From NCBI GenBank assembly GCA_964036045.1, contig OZ038388.1, positions 5,303,131 to 5,367,130 of the forward strand: a DNA stretch of 64,000 nucleotides, written 5' to 3'. Every line of letters begins with the position of its first letter. Positions within the stretch are counted from its first letter, which is position 1. This stretch comes from Eutreptiella sp. 'Long Island Sound 2002'. Taxonomy: Eukaryota > Euglenozoa > Euglenophyceae > Eutreptiales > Eutreptiaceae. The position numbers and the translations under genes were made by a program. This document shows, one piece after another, positions 54,481 to 64,000 of the stretch. The notes below the pieces were generated by a model that was not told the origin of the DNA, searched no databases, and saw nothing but the letters and a program-made list of their open reading frames with translations.

Positions 54481-57400
54481 CCCCCGCTCTGTAGCGGTGG
54501 GGATCCCCGATACGGCAGGGATGAGGTAGCCACTTTGCCCACTTGTGGGCCACTTCTGATTTTGCCCCCCGCTCTGAAGCGGTGGGGATCCCCGATACGG
54601 CAGGGGTGAGGTAGCCACTTTGCCCACTTGTGGGCCATTTCTGATTTTGCCACCCGCTCTGCAGCGGTGGGTATCCCCGATACGGCAGGGGTGAGGTAGC
54701 CACTTTGCCCACTTGTGGGCCATTTCTGATTTTGCCCCCCGCTCTGCAGCGGTGGGGATCCCCGATACGGCAGGGGTGAGGTAGCCACTTTGCCCACTTA
54801 TGGGCCACTTCTGATTTTGCCCCCCGCTCTGAAGCGGGGGGGATCCCCGATACGGCAGGGGTGAGGTAGCCATTTTGCCCACTTGTGGGCCACTTCTGAT
54901 TTTGCCCCCCGCTCTGAAGCGGTGGGGATCCCCGATACGGCAGGGGTGAGGTAGCCACTTTGCCCACTTGTGGGCCACTTCTGATTTTGCCCCCCGCTCT
55001 GCAGCGGTGGGGATCCCCGATACGGCGGGGGTGAGGTAGCCACTTTGCCCACTTGTGGGCCATTTCTGATTTTGCCCCCCGCTCTGAAGCGGTGGGGATC
55101 CCCGATACGGCAGTGGTGAGGTAGCCACTTTGCCCACTTGTGGGCCACTTCTGATTTTGCCCCCCGCTCTGAAGCGGTGGGGATCCCCGATACGGCAGGG
55201 GTGAGGTAGCCACTTTGCCCACTTGTGGGCCACTTCTGAATTTGCCCCCCGCTCTGAAGCGGTGGGGATCCCCGATACGGTAGGGGTGAGGTAGCCATTT
55301 TGCCCACTTGTGGGCCACTTCTGCTTTTGCCCCCTGCTCTGAAGCGGTGGGGATCCCCGATACGGCAGGGGTGAGGTAGCCACTTTGCCCACTTGTGGGC
55401 CACTTCTGATTTTGCCCCCCGCTCTGAAGCGGGGGGGATCCCCAATACGGCAGGGGTGAGGTAGCCACTTTGCCCACTTGTGGGCCACTTCTGATTTTGC
55501 CCCCCGCTCTGCAGCGGTGGGGATCCCCGATACGGCAGGGGTGAGGTAGCCACTTTGCCCACTTGTGGGCCACTTCTGATTTTGCCCCCCGCTCTGCAGT
55601 GGTGGGGATCCCCGATACGGCAGGGGTGAGGTAGCCACTTTGCCCACTTGTGGGCCATTTCTGATTTTGCCCCCCGCTCTGCAGCGGTGGGGATCCCCGA
55701 TACGGCAGGGGTGAGGTAGCCACTTTGCCCACTTGTGGGCCATTTCTGATTTTGCCCCCCGCTCTGCAGCGGTGGGGATCCCCGATACGGCAGGGGTGAG
55801 GTAGCCATTTTGCCCACTTGTGGGCCACTTCTGATTTTGCCCCCCGCTCTGAAGCGGTGGGGATCCCCGATACGGCAGGGGTGAGGTAGCCACTTTGCCC
55901 ACTTGTGGGCCACTTCTGATTTTGCCCCCCGCTCTGCAGCGGTGGGGATCCCCGATACGGCAGGGGTGAGGTAGCCACTTTGCCCACTTGTGGGCCACTT
56001 CTGATTTTGCCCCCCGCTCTGAAGCGGTGGGGATCCCCGATACGGCAGGGGTGAGGTAGCCACTTTGCCCACTTGTGGGCCACTTCTGATTTTGCCCCCC
56101 GCTCTGCAGCGGTGGGGATCCCCGATACGGCAGGGGTGAGGTAGCCACTTTGCCCACTTGTGGGCCACTTCTGATTTTGCCCCCCGCTCTGCAGCGGTGG
56201 GGATCCCCGATACGGCAGGGGTGAGGTAGCCACTTTGCCCACTTGTGGGCCACTTCTGATTTTGCCCCCCGCTCTGCAGCGGTGGGGATCCCCGATACGG
56301 CAGGGGTGAGGTAGCCATTTTGCCCACTTGTGGGCCACTTCTGATTTTGCCCCCCGCTCTGCAGCGGTGGGGATCCCCGATACGGCAGGGGTGAGGTAGC
56401 CACTTTGCCCACTTGTGGGCCACTTCTGATTTTGCCCTCGGCTCTGCAGCGGTGGGGATCCCCGATACGGCAGGGGTGAGGTAGCCACTTTGCCCACTTG
56501 TGGGCCACTTCTGATTTTGCCCCCCGCTCTGAAGCGGAGGGGATCCCCGATACGGCAGGGGTGAGGTAGCCACTTTGCCCACTTGTGGGCCACTTCTGAT
56601 TTTGCCCCCCGCTCTGCAGCGGTGGGGATCCCCGATACGGCAGGGGTGAGGTAGCCACTTTGCCCACTTGTGGGCCACTTCTGATTTTGCCCCCCGCTCT
56701 GAAGCGGTGGGGATCCCCGATACGGCAGGGGTGAGGTAGCCACTTTGCCCACTTGTGGGCCACTTCTGATTTTGCCCCCCGCTCTGTAGCGGTGGGGATC
56801 CCCGATACGGCAGGGATGAGGTAGCCACTTTGCCCACTTGTGGGCCACTTCTGATTTTGCCCCCCGCTCTGAAGCGGTGGGGATCCCCGATACGGCAGGG
56901 GTGAGGTAGCCACTTTGCCCACTTGTGGGCCATTTCTGATTTTGCCACCCGCTCTGCAGCGGTGGGTATCCCCGATACGGCAGGGGTGAGGTAGCCACTT
57001 TGCCCACTTGTGGGCCATTTCTGATTTTGCCCCCCGCTCTGCAGCGGTGGGGATCCCCGATACGGCAGGGGTGAGGTAGCCACTTTGCCCACTTATGGGC
57101 CACTTCTGATTTTGCCCCCCGCTCTGAAGCGGGGGGGATCCCCGATACGGCAGGGGTGAGGTAGCCATTTTGCCCACTTGTGGGCCACTTCTGATTTTGC
57201 CCCCCGCTCTGAAGCGGTGGGGATCCCCGATACGGCAGGGGTGAGGTAGCCACTTTGCCCACTTGTGGGCCACTTCTGATTTTGCCCCCCGCTCTGCAGC
57301 GGTGGGGATCCCCGATACGGCAGGGGTGAGGTAGCCACTTTGCCCACTTGTGGGCCATTTCTGATTTTGCCCCCCGCTCTGAAGCGGTGGGGATCCCCGA

Positions 57401-59100
57401 TACGGCAGTGGTGAGGTAGCCACTTTGCCCACTTGTGGGCCACTTCTGATTTTGCCCCCCGCTCTGAAGCGGTGGGGATCCCCGATACGGCAGGGGTGAG
57501 GTAGCCATTTTGCCCACTTGTGGGCCACTTCTGCTTTTGCCCCCTGCTCTGAAGCGGTGGGGATCCCCGATACGGCAGGGGTGAGGTAGCCACTTTGCCC
57601 ACTTGTGGGCCACTTCTGATTTTGCCCCCCGCTCTGAAGCGGGGGGGATCCCCAATACGGCAGGGGTGAGGTAGCCACTTTGCCCACTTGTGGGCCACTT
57701 CTGATTTTGCCCCCCGCTCTGCAGCGGTGGGGATCCCCGATACGGCAGGGGTGAGGTAGCCACTTTGCCCACTTGTGGGCCACTTCTGATTTTGCCCCCC
57801 GCTCTGCAGTGGTGGGGATCCCCGATACGGCAGGGGTGAGGTAGCCACTTTGCCCACTTGTGGGCCATTTCTGATTTTGCCCCCCGCTCTGAAGCGGGGG
57901 GGATCCCCGATACGGCAGGGGTGAGGTAGCCATTTTGCCCACTTGTGGGCCACTTCTGATTTTGCCCCCCGCTCTGAAGCGGTGGGGATCCCCGATACGG
58001 CAGGGGTGAGGTAGCCACTTTGCCCACTTGTGGGCCACTTCTGATTTTGCCCCCCGCTCTGAAGCGGTGGGGATCCCCGATACGGTAGGGGTGAGGTAGC
58101 CACTTTGCCCACTTGTGGGCCACTTCTGATTTTGCCCCCCGCTCTGCAGCGGTGGGGATCCCCGATACGGCAGAGGTGAGGTAGCCACTTTGCCCACTTG
58201 TGGGCCACTTCTGATTTTGCCCCCCGCTCTGCAGCGGTGGGGATCCCCGATACGGCAGGGGTGAGGTAGCCACTTTGCCCACTTGTGGGCCACTTCTGAA
58301 TTTGCCCCCCGCTCTGAAGCGGTGGGGATCCCCGATACGGCAGGGGTGAGGTAGCCATTTTGCCCACTTGTGGGCCACTTCTGATTTTGCCCCCTGCTCT
58401 GAAGCGGTGGGGATCCCCGATACGGCAGGGGTGAGGTATCCACTTTGCCCACTTGTGGGCCACTTCTGATTTTGCTCCCCGCTCTGAAGCGGTGGTGATC
58501 TCCAATACGGCAGGGGTGAGGTAGCCACTTTGCCCACTTGTGGGCCACTTCTGATTTTGCCCCCCGCTCTGCAGCGGTGGGGATCCCCGATACGGCAGGG
58601 GTGAGGTAGCCACTTTGCCCACTTGTGGGCCACTTCTGATTTTGCCCCCCGCTCTGCAGCGGTGGGGATCCCCGATACGGCAGGGGTGAGGTAGCCATTT
58701 TCCCCACTTGTGGGCCACTTCTGATTTTGCCCCCCGCTCTGCAGCGGTGGGGATCCCCGATACGGCAGGGGTGAGGTAGCCATTTTGCCCACTTGTGGGC
58801 CACTTCTGATTTTGCCCCCCGCTCTGCAGCGGTGGGGATCCCCGATACGGCAGGGGTGAGGTAGCCACTTTGCCCACTTGTGGGCCATTTCTGATTTTGC
58901 CCCCCGCTCTGAAGCGGTGGGGATCCCCGATACGGCAGTGGTGAGGTAGCCACTTTGCCCACTTGTGGGCCACTTCTGATTTTGCCCCCCGCTCTGAAGC
59001 GGTGGGGATCCCCGATACGGCAGGGGTGAGTCAGCCACTTTGCCCACTTGTGGGCCACTTCTGAATTTGCCCCCCGCTCTGAAGCGGTGGGGATCCCCGA
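54481..59100 (+). repeat. 27-monomer higher-order repeat
   Basis: Rare variants CACCCGCTCT with GTGGGTATCC (54651, 56946), GGCAGGGATGAGG (54515, 56810) and CACTTATGGGCC (54796, 57091) are all 2295 bp apart (27 x 85). To the right, offsets change to 26 and 19 monomers (CTGCAGTGGTGG at 55596, 57806, 59421). Confidence 0.8.
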
Positions 59101-62100
59101 TACGGCAGGGGTGAGGTAGCCATTTTGCCCACTTGTGGGCCACTTCTGCTTTTGCCCCCTGCTCTGAAGCGGTGGGGATCCCCGATACGGCAGGGGTGAG
59201 GTAGCCACTTTGCCCACTTGTGGGCCACTTCTGATTTTGCCCCCCGCTCTGAAGCGGTAGGGATCCCCAATACGGCAGGGGTGAGGTAGCCACTTTGCCC
59301 ACTTGTGGGCCACTTCTGATTTTGCCCCCCGCTCTGCAGCGGTGGGGATCCCCGATACGGCAGGGGTGAGGTAGCCACTTTGCCCACTTGTGGGCCACTT
59401 CTGATTTTGCCCCCCGCTCTGCAGTGGTGGGGATCCCCGATACGGCAGGGGTGAGGTAGCCACTTTGCCCACTTGTGGGCCATTTCTGATTTTGCCCCCC
59501 GCTCTGAAGCGGGGGGGATCCCCGATACGGCAGGGGTGAGGTAGCCATTTTGCCCACTTGTGGGCCACTTCTGATTTTGCCCCCCGCTCTGAAGCGGTGG
59601 GGATCCCCGATACGGCAGGGGTGAGGTAGCCACTTTGCCCACTTGTGGGCCACTTCTGATTTTGCCCCCCGCTCTGAAGCGGTGGGGATCCCCGATACGG
59701 TAGGGGTGAGGTAGCCACTTTGCCCACTTGTGGGCCACTTCTGATTTTGCCCCCCGCTCTGAAGCGGGGGGGATCCCCGATACGGCAGGGGTGAGGTAGC
59801 CATTTTGCCCACTTGTGGGCCACTTCTGATTTTGCCCCCCGCTCTGAAGCGGTGGGGATCCCCGATACGACAAGGTGAGGTAGCCACTTTGCCCACTTGT
59901 GGGCCACTTCCGATTTTGCCCCCCGCTCTGCAGCGGTGGGGATCCCCGATACGGCAGGGGTGAGGTAGCCATTTTGCCCACTTGTGGGCCACTTCTGATT
60001 TTGCCCCCCGCTCTGCAGCGGTGGGGATCCCCGATACGGCAGAGGTGAGGTAGCCACTTTGCCCACTTGTGGGCCACTTCTGATTTTGCCCCCCGCTCTG
60101 CAGCGGTGGGGATCCCCGATACGGCAGGGGTGAGGTAGCCACTTTGCCCACTTGTGGGCCACTTCTGATTTTGCCCCCCGCTCTGAAGCGGTGGGGATCC
60201 CCGATACGGCAGGGGTGAGGTAGCCACTTTGCCCACTTGTGGGCCATTTCTGATTTTGCCCCCCGCTCTGCAGCGGTGGAGATCCCCGATACGGCAGGGG
60301 TGAGGTAGCCATTTTGCCCACTTGTGGGCCACTTCTGATTTTGCCCCCCGCTCTGAAGCGGTGGGGATCCCCGATACGACAGGGTGAGGTAGCCACTTTG
60401 CCCACTTGTGGGCCATTTCTGATTTTGCCCCCCGCTCTGAAGCGGGGGGGATCCCCGATACGGCAGGGGTGAGGTAGCCATTTTGCCCACTTGTGGGCCA
60501 CTTCTGATTTTGCCCCCCGCTCTGAAGCGGTGGGGATCCCCGATACGGCAGGGGTGAGGTAGCCACTTTGCCCACTTGTGGGCCACTTCTGATTTTGCCC
60601 CCCGCTCTGAAGCGGTGGGGATCCCCGATACGGCAGGGGTGAGGTAGCCACTTTGCCCACTTGTGGGCCACTTCTGATTTTGCCCCCCGCTCTGAAGCGG
60701 GGGGGATCCCCGATACGGCAGGGGTGAGGTAGCCATTTTGCCCACTTGTGGGCCACTTCTGATTTTGCCCCCCGCTCTGAAGCGGTGGGGATCCCCGATA
60801 CGACAGGGTGAGGTAGCCACTTTGCCCACTTGTGGGCCACTTCCGATTTTGCCCCCCGCTCTGCAGCGGTGGGGATCCCCGATACGGCAGGGGTGAGGTA
60901 GCCATTTTGCCCACTTGTGGGCCACTTCTGATTTTGCCCCCCGCTCTGCAGCGGTGGGGATCCCCGATACGGCAGGGGTGAGGTAGCCACTTTGCCCACT
61001 TGTGGGCCACTTCTGATTTTGCCCCCCGCTCTGCAGCGGTGGGGATCCCCGATACGGCAGGGGTGAGGTAGCCACTTTGCCCACTTGTGGGCCACTTCTG
61101 ATTTTGCCCCCCGCTCTGAAGCGGTGGGGATCCCCGATACGGCAGGGGTGAGGTAGCCACTTTGCCCACTTGTGGGCCATTTCTGATTTTGCCCCCCGCT
61201 CTGAAGCGGGGGGGATCCCCGATACGGCAGGGGTGAGGTAGCCATTTTGCCCACTTGTGGGCCGCTTCTGATTTTGCCCCCCGCTCTGAAGCGGTGGGGA
61301 TCCCCGATACGGCAGGGGTGAGGTAGCCACTTTGCCCACTTGTGGGCCACTTCTGATTTTGCCCCCCGCTCTGAAGCGGTGGGGATCCCCGATACGGCAG
61401 GGGTGAGGTAGCCACTTTGCCCACTTGTGGGCCACTTCTGATTTTGCCCCCCGCTCTGAAGCGGGGGGGATCCCCGATACGGCAGGGGTGAGGTAGCCAT
61501 TTTGCCCACTTGTGGGCCACTTCTGATTTTGCCCCCCGCTCTGAAGCGGTGGGGATCCCCGATACGGCAGGGGTGAGGTAGCCACTTTGCCCACTTGTGG
61601 GCCACTTCTGATTTTGCCCCCCGCTCTGAAGCGGTGGGGATCCCCGATACGGCAGGGGTGAGGTAGCCACTTTGCCCGGTTGTGGGCCACTTCTGATTTT
61701 GCCCCCCGCTCTGAAGCGGTGGGGATCCCCAATACGGCAGGGGTGAGGTAGCCACTTTGCCCACTTGTGAGCCATTTCTGATTTTGCCCCCCGCTCTGCA
61801 GCGGTGGGGATCCCCGATACGGCAGGGGTGAGGTAGCCACTTTGCCCGGTTGTGGGCCACTTCTGATTTTGCCCCCCGCTCTGAAGCGGTGGGGATCCCC
61901 GATACGGCAGGGGTGAGGTAGCCACTTTGCCCACTTGTGAGCCATTTCTGATTTTGCCCCCCGCTTTGAAGCGGTGGGGATCCCCGATACGGCAGGGGTG
62001 AGGTAGCCACTTTGCCCACTTGTGGGCCACTTCTGATTTTGCCCCCCGCTCTGAAGCGGTGGGGATCCCCGATACGGCAGGGGTGAGGTAGCCACTTTGC

Positions 62101-62458
62101 CCACTTGTGGGCCACTTCTGATTTTGCCCCCCGCTCTGGCCGCTCTAGCCGGTGGCGCCGGCAGCAATATAGTCATTTTGATACCGCTTGCCAAAGGCCG
62201 AAGGGAAACTTGCATTTTTTGTTCGCGGTCATGATTCCGCCATCTGCCGCACGTTATTTCCGCCGCTATTTGCCGGCGATGAGTATGAGTATGAAAACCA
62301 CCCTTCACGCCACGGCTCCATTGCTTTACCCGTGCCGGAGGTACCCAAAATGTCCGTGGGGGCTATATGCTTCTCCTCCTCCGGTAGCAATGGCGGTTGT
62401 TGGGTGGTTCTTGTGTTTCCCCGCCTTTTTTTTTTTTTTTTTGGAAAAATGGGTTTTT

Positions 62459-62620
62459 TTTTCCCATACGCGACTTACGCCAAAAAAAAAAGTTTACGCC
62501 ACTTACACCAAAAAAAAAAATTTCCGTCGGAAAAAAACGCGACTTACGCCAAAAAGAAAAAGTTACGCGAATTACGCCAAAAAAAAATAAGAAAAAAGCG
62601 ACTTACGCTTATTTCCACAA
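62459..62620. repeat. right subterminal A-rich repeat
   Basis: CGACTTACGCC-like motifs alternate with A-runs at roughly 28-32 bp. Motif and spacing resemble those in 5720-5960 and, in the other orientation mix, 28444-28755. Confidence 0.7.
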
Positions 62621-62638
62621 TCGAGTTACGCTTTCCTC
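62621..62638 (-). repeat. right terminal inverted repeat
   Basis: Reverse complement GAGGAAAGCGTAACTCGA, matching the left end at 14 of 18 positions. Confidence 0.6.
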
Positions 62639-62647
62639 GTGGTGTCC
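62639..62647 (+). other. right target-site duplication
   Basis: GTGGTGTCC, followed by TATGAAGGCATG, which is where the interrupted ~600-bp repeat resumes. Confidence 0.55.
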
Positions 62648-64000
62648 TATGAAGGCATGTGTTTGGATGTTTAACCATTCAATTATTCTATTTGTGATCT
62701 ACCATCTACACACACTATCACTGTGACTTGCATTATCTTCGAGTCCCACAGCATGAGATGCAAGTTGCAAGATCATGGTTGGTGTGGACCACAAGCACTG
62801 TTGTGTGAATCACTGTTGCGCAAATGTGTGTGTGAGCCCCATTTGCATGCAAAATGCAAACGCACGGAATCCTTCCAATTGCAAAGCAGTGGACCTGTTA
62901 GACTGGACGATGTATGCATTTAAATAAGCATGTGCATGTGTGGCATGGATGGTGGCAGATGCGCCGGGATGCTTTATTCCAGAACCTCATGAGACGGGCT
63001 TTGCTAATGTTGGTAAGGGGGCTAACAAGCTTGACTATGTTCTTATCCATGCTATGATGACCATATAATTAGTCCTTGGGAGCTGACATATGATGTGCAT
63101 TTGTTCTGAGCAACGGGTTGTCGAATCGTTACTTTTCGAACGGCCACATTGCCTTCACCAGCAATAGCTTCAAGCCCAGTGCTGTTGTCCAATCATTGGT
63201 TGTGGTGCCCTGATGCTAGGTAGAAACGACATTGCTCGGTGTGGATGGGGTTGTGTTCTATGAAGGCATGTGTTGGAATTTTTGACCATTCGATTCTTAT
63301 TTTTGTGATCTTCTATCTACTTACAATATCACTATGATTTGCGATATCGAAAAGTATCAGAGCATAAGATAGAAGTTGCAGGATCATGATTGGTGTGGAC
63401 CACAATCACGGCATTGGTGAAACAATGCCGCACAAATGTTTGTGAGCCCCATTTGCATGCAAAATGCAGCCAATCGCAAGGCAGTGGACCTCTTAGATTG
63501 GATGATGTATGCAGTTAAATAAGCATGTGCATGTGTGCCATGGATGGTGGTAGATGCGCCGGGATGCTTTTTTCCACAACCTCAGGGCTTGGCTTTTGTT
63601 ACTGGTGGTAAGGGGGCTACAAAGCTTGACTATGTTCTTGTCCATGCTATGATGACCATATAATTAGTCCTTGGGAGCTGACATATGATGTGCATTTGTT
63701 CTGAGCAACGGATTGTTGAATCGCTAGTGCTTTTCGAACGGCCACATTGGCTTCACCATCAATGGCTTCAAGCCCGCCACTGCTGTTGAATCATTGGATG
63801 TGGTGCCATGATGCCAGCTGGAAAGAATGGCACACATTGAAGATGGCATTGTGTTCCATGAAGGCATGTGTTTGGATGTTTGACCATTCGATTATTCTAT
63901 TTGTGATCTACCATCTACACACACTATCACTGTGACTTGCATTATCTTCGAGTCCCACAGCATGAGATGCAAGTTGCAAGATCATGGTTGGTGTGGACCA
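62648..64000 (+). repeat. tandem ~600-bp repeat, two units and part of a third
   Basis: The marker ATGAAGGCATGTG or ATGAAGGCATG occurs at 62649, 63260 and 63858 (periods 611 and 598). Units share GATCATG(A/G)TTGGTGTGG, TTTGCATGCAAAATGCA, GACCATATAATTAGTCC and TTCGAACGGCCACATTG. Units 1 and 3 are closer to each other over the first 140 bp than to unit 2. There is no coding capacity beyond short chance ORFs. The array continues past the window end. Confidence 0.9.

Larger units (their letters stand above)
28886..62111 (+). repeat. 85-bp satellite, 391 monomers
   Basis: Monomers begin CCACTTCTGATTTTG; 391 x 85 minus nine gives the exact span. Nine monomers are one base short: eight have GACAGGGTGAGG- or GACAAGG-type deletions (near 36161, 36755, 38709, 39303, 40577, 59870, 60379, 60803) and one has a shortened T/C stretch near 52863. 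Each monomer carries the palindromes GCCCACTTGTGGGC, CCGCT-CTGA-AGCGG and GGGGATCCCC. Variation is concentrated at a few sites. A partial monomer (62112-62139) ends the array. All monomers have the same orientation. Confidence 0.97.
28426..62638. mobile_element. 34.2-kb Mutator-like DNA transposon filled with satellite
   Basis: The left end is GTGTAAAGCGTAAGTCGC and the right end, read on the opposite strand, is GAGGAAAGCGTAACTCGA; they match at 14 of 18 positions from the first base. Both ends carry A/T-rich subterminal DNA with repeated GCGACTTACGC-like motifs, and probable 9-bp target duplications flank the element. It interrupts a ~600-bp repeat whose two halves lie on either side. The right 488 bp are homologous to 5429-5979, which follows a Ulp1-like gene fragment. 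Long target duplications and Ulp1 cargo point to the Mutator-like superfamily, but no transposase is present, so the class is an inference and the copy must be non-autonomous. Confidence 0.65.
62151..62638 (+). mobile_element. right terminal block of the transposon, copy B
   Basis: Homologous to 5429-5979, with a few indels such as a GAGTATGAGTATGAAAACC insertion and a shorter A-rich part. The satellite stops 12 bp before it. It ends in CGAGTTACGCTTTCCTC. Confidence 0.75.

Noticed and set aside
28886-62111. CRISPR array
   Set aside because: Monomers are contiguous with no unique spacers, 85 bp is far above normal repeat size, and the context is eukaryotic.
28763-62308. Giant minus-strand ORFs of 626 to 6188 codons
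   Set aside because: They are readings of one 85-bp satellite through all three frames; several overlap in different frames, they start and stop at single-base monomer variants, and their content repeats every 85 residues. I see no gene.

Overview
The window looks like nuclear DNA of a eukaryote, probably a unicellular alga or other protist with a large, repeat-rich genome; I cannot name the species. The reasons are: short coding blocks bounded by CAG acceptors and GT donors (several GTATGC/GTATGA) whose reading phases join across long non-coding gaps, a caspase-like domain spread over several exons, an IQ-motif exon, a Ulp1-type protease fragment of the sort carried by DNA transposons, and very large tandem arrays. 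There are no bacterial-style operons, rRNA, tRNA or CRISPR arrays that I can support.

Layout. 1-3306: three almost identical 1.1-kb tandem units, each with a minus-strand four-cysteine ORF (broken in the middle unit). 3391-4047: a 48-bp minisatellite. 4048-5304: a broken Ulp1-like cysteine protease gene. 5429-5979: an A/T-rich transposon end. 6280-6519: an isolated candidate exon. 8956-26185: scattered plus-strand exons, probably one or two large genes. The first five exons (8956-16591) join in phase into a caspase-like (peptidase C14) domain in which both catalytic residues appear to be replaced. Further exons include a possible TIR-like segment, a Lys/Glu-rich linker and an IQ motif. The introns hold a second, larger 48-bp minisatellite (9649-11273), C-rich dispersed repeats, and seven 218-224-bp tandem units (20771-22315) that each carry a potential micro-exon.

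26321-28425: a mosaic of a ~600-bp repeat and old, diverged relatives of the satellite that follows. 28426-62638: about 34.2 kb that I read as a single Mutator-like DNA transposon insertion. It has matching terminal inverted repeats, a probable 9-bp target-site duplication, A/T-rich subterminal motifs, and a right end homologous to the block next to the Ulp1 fragment. Its interior is almost entirely an 85-bp satellite: 391 monomers, of which only nine differ in length (one base each), organised in higher-order repeats of 15, 27, 30 and 39 monomers. 62648-64000: the ~600-bp tandem repeat resumes where the insertion interrupted it.

The most notable result is the satellite-filled transposon. The giant minus-strand ORFs across it (up to 6188 codons) arise because the monomer has no stop in any minus-strand frame and 85 is not a multiple of 3; I do not regard them as genes. 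Exon borders are inferred by eye from splice signals and phase and need transcript data.
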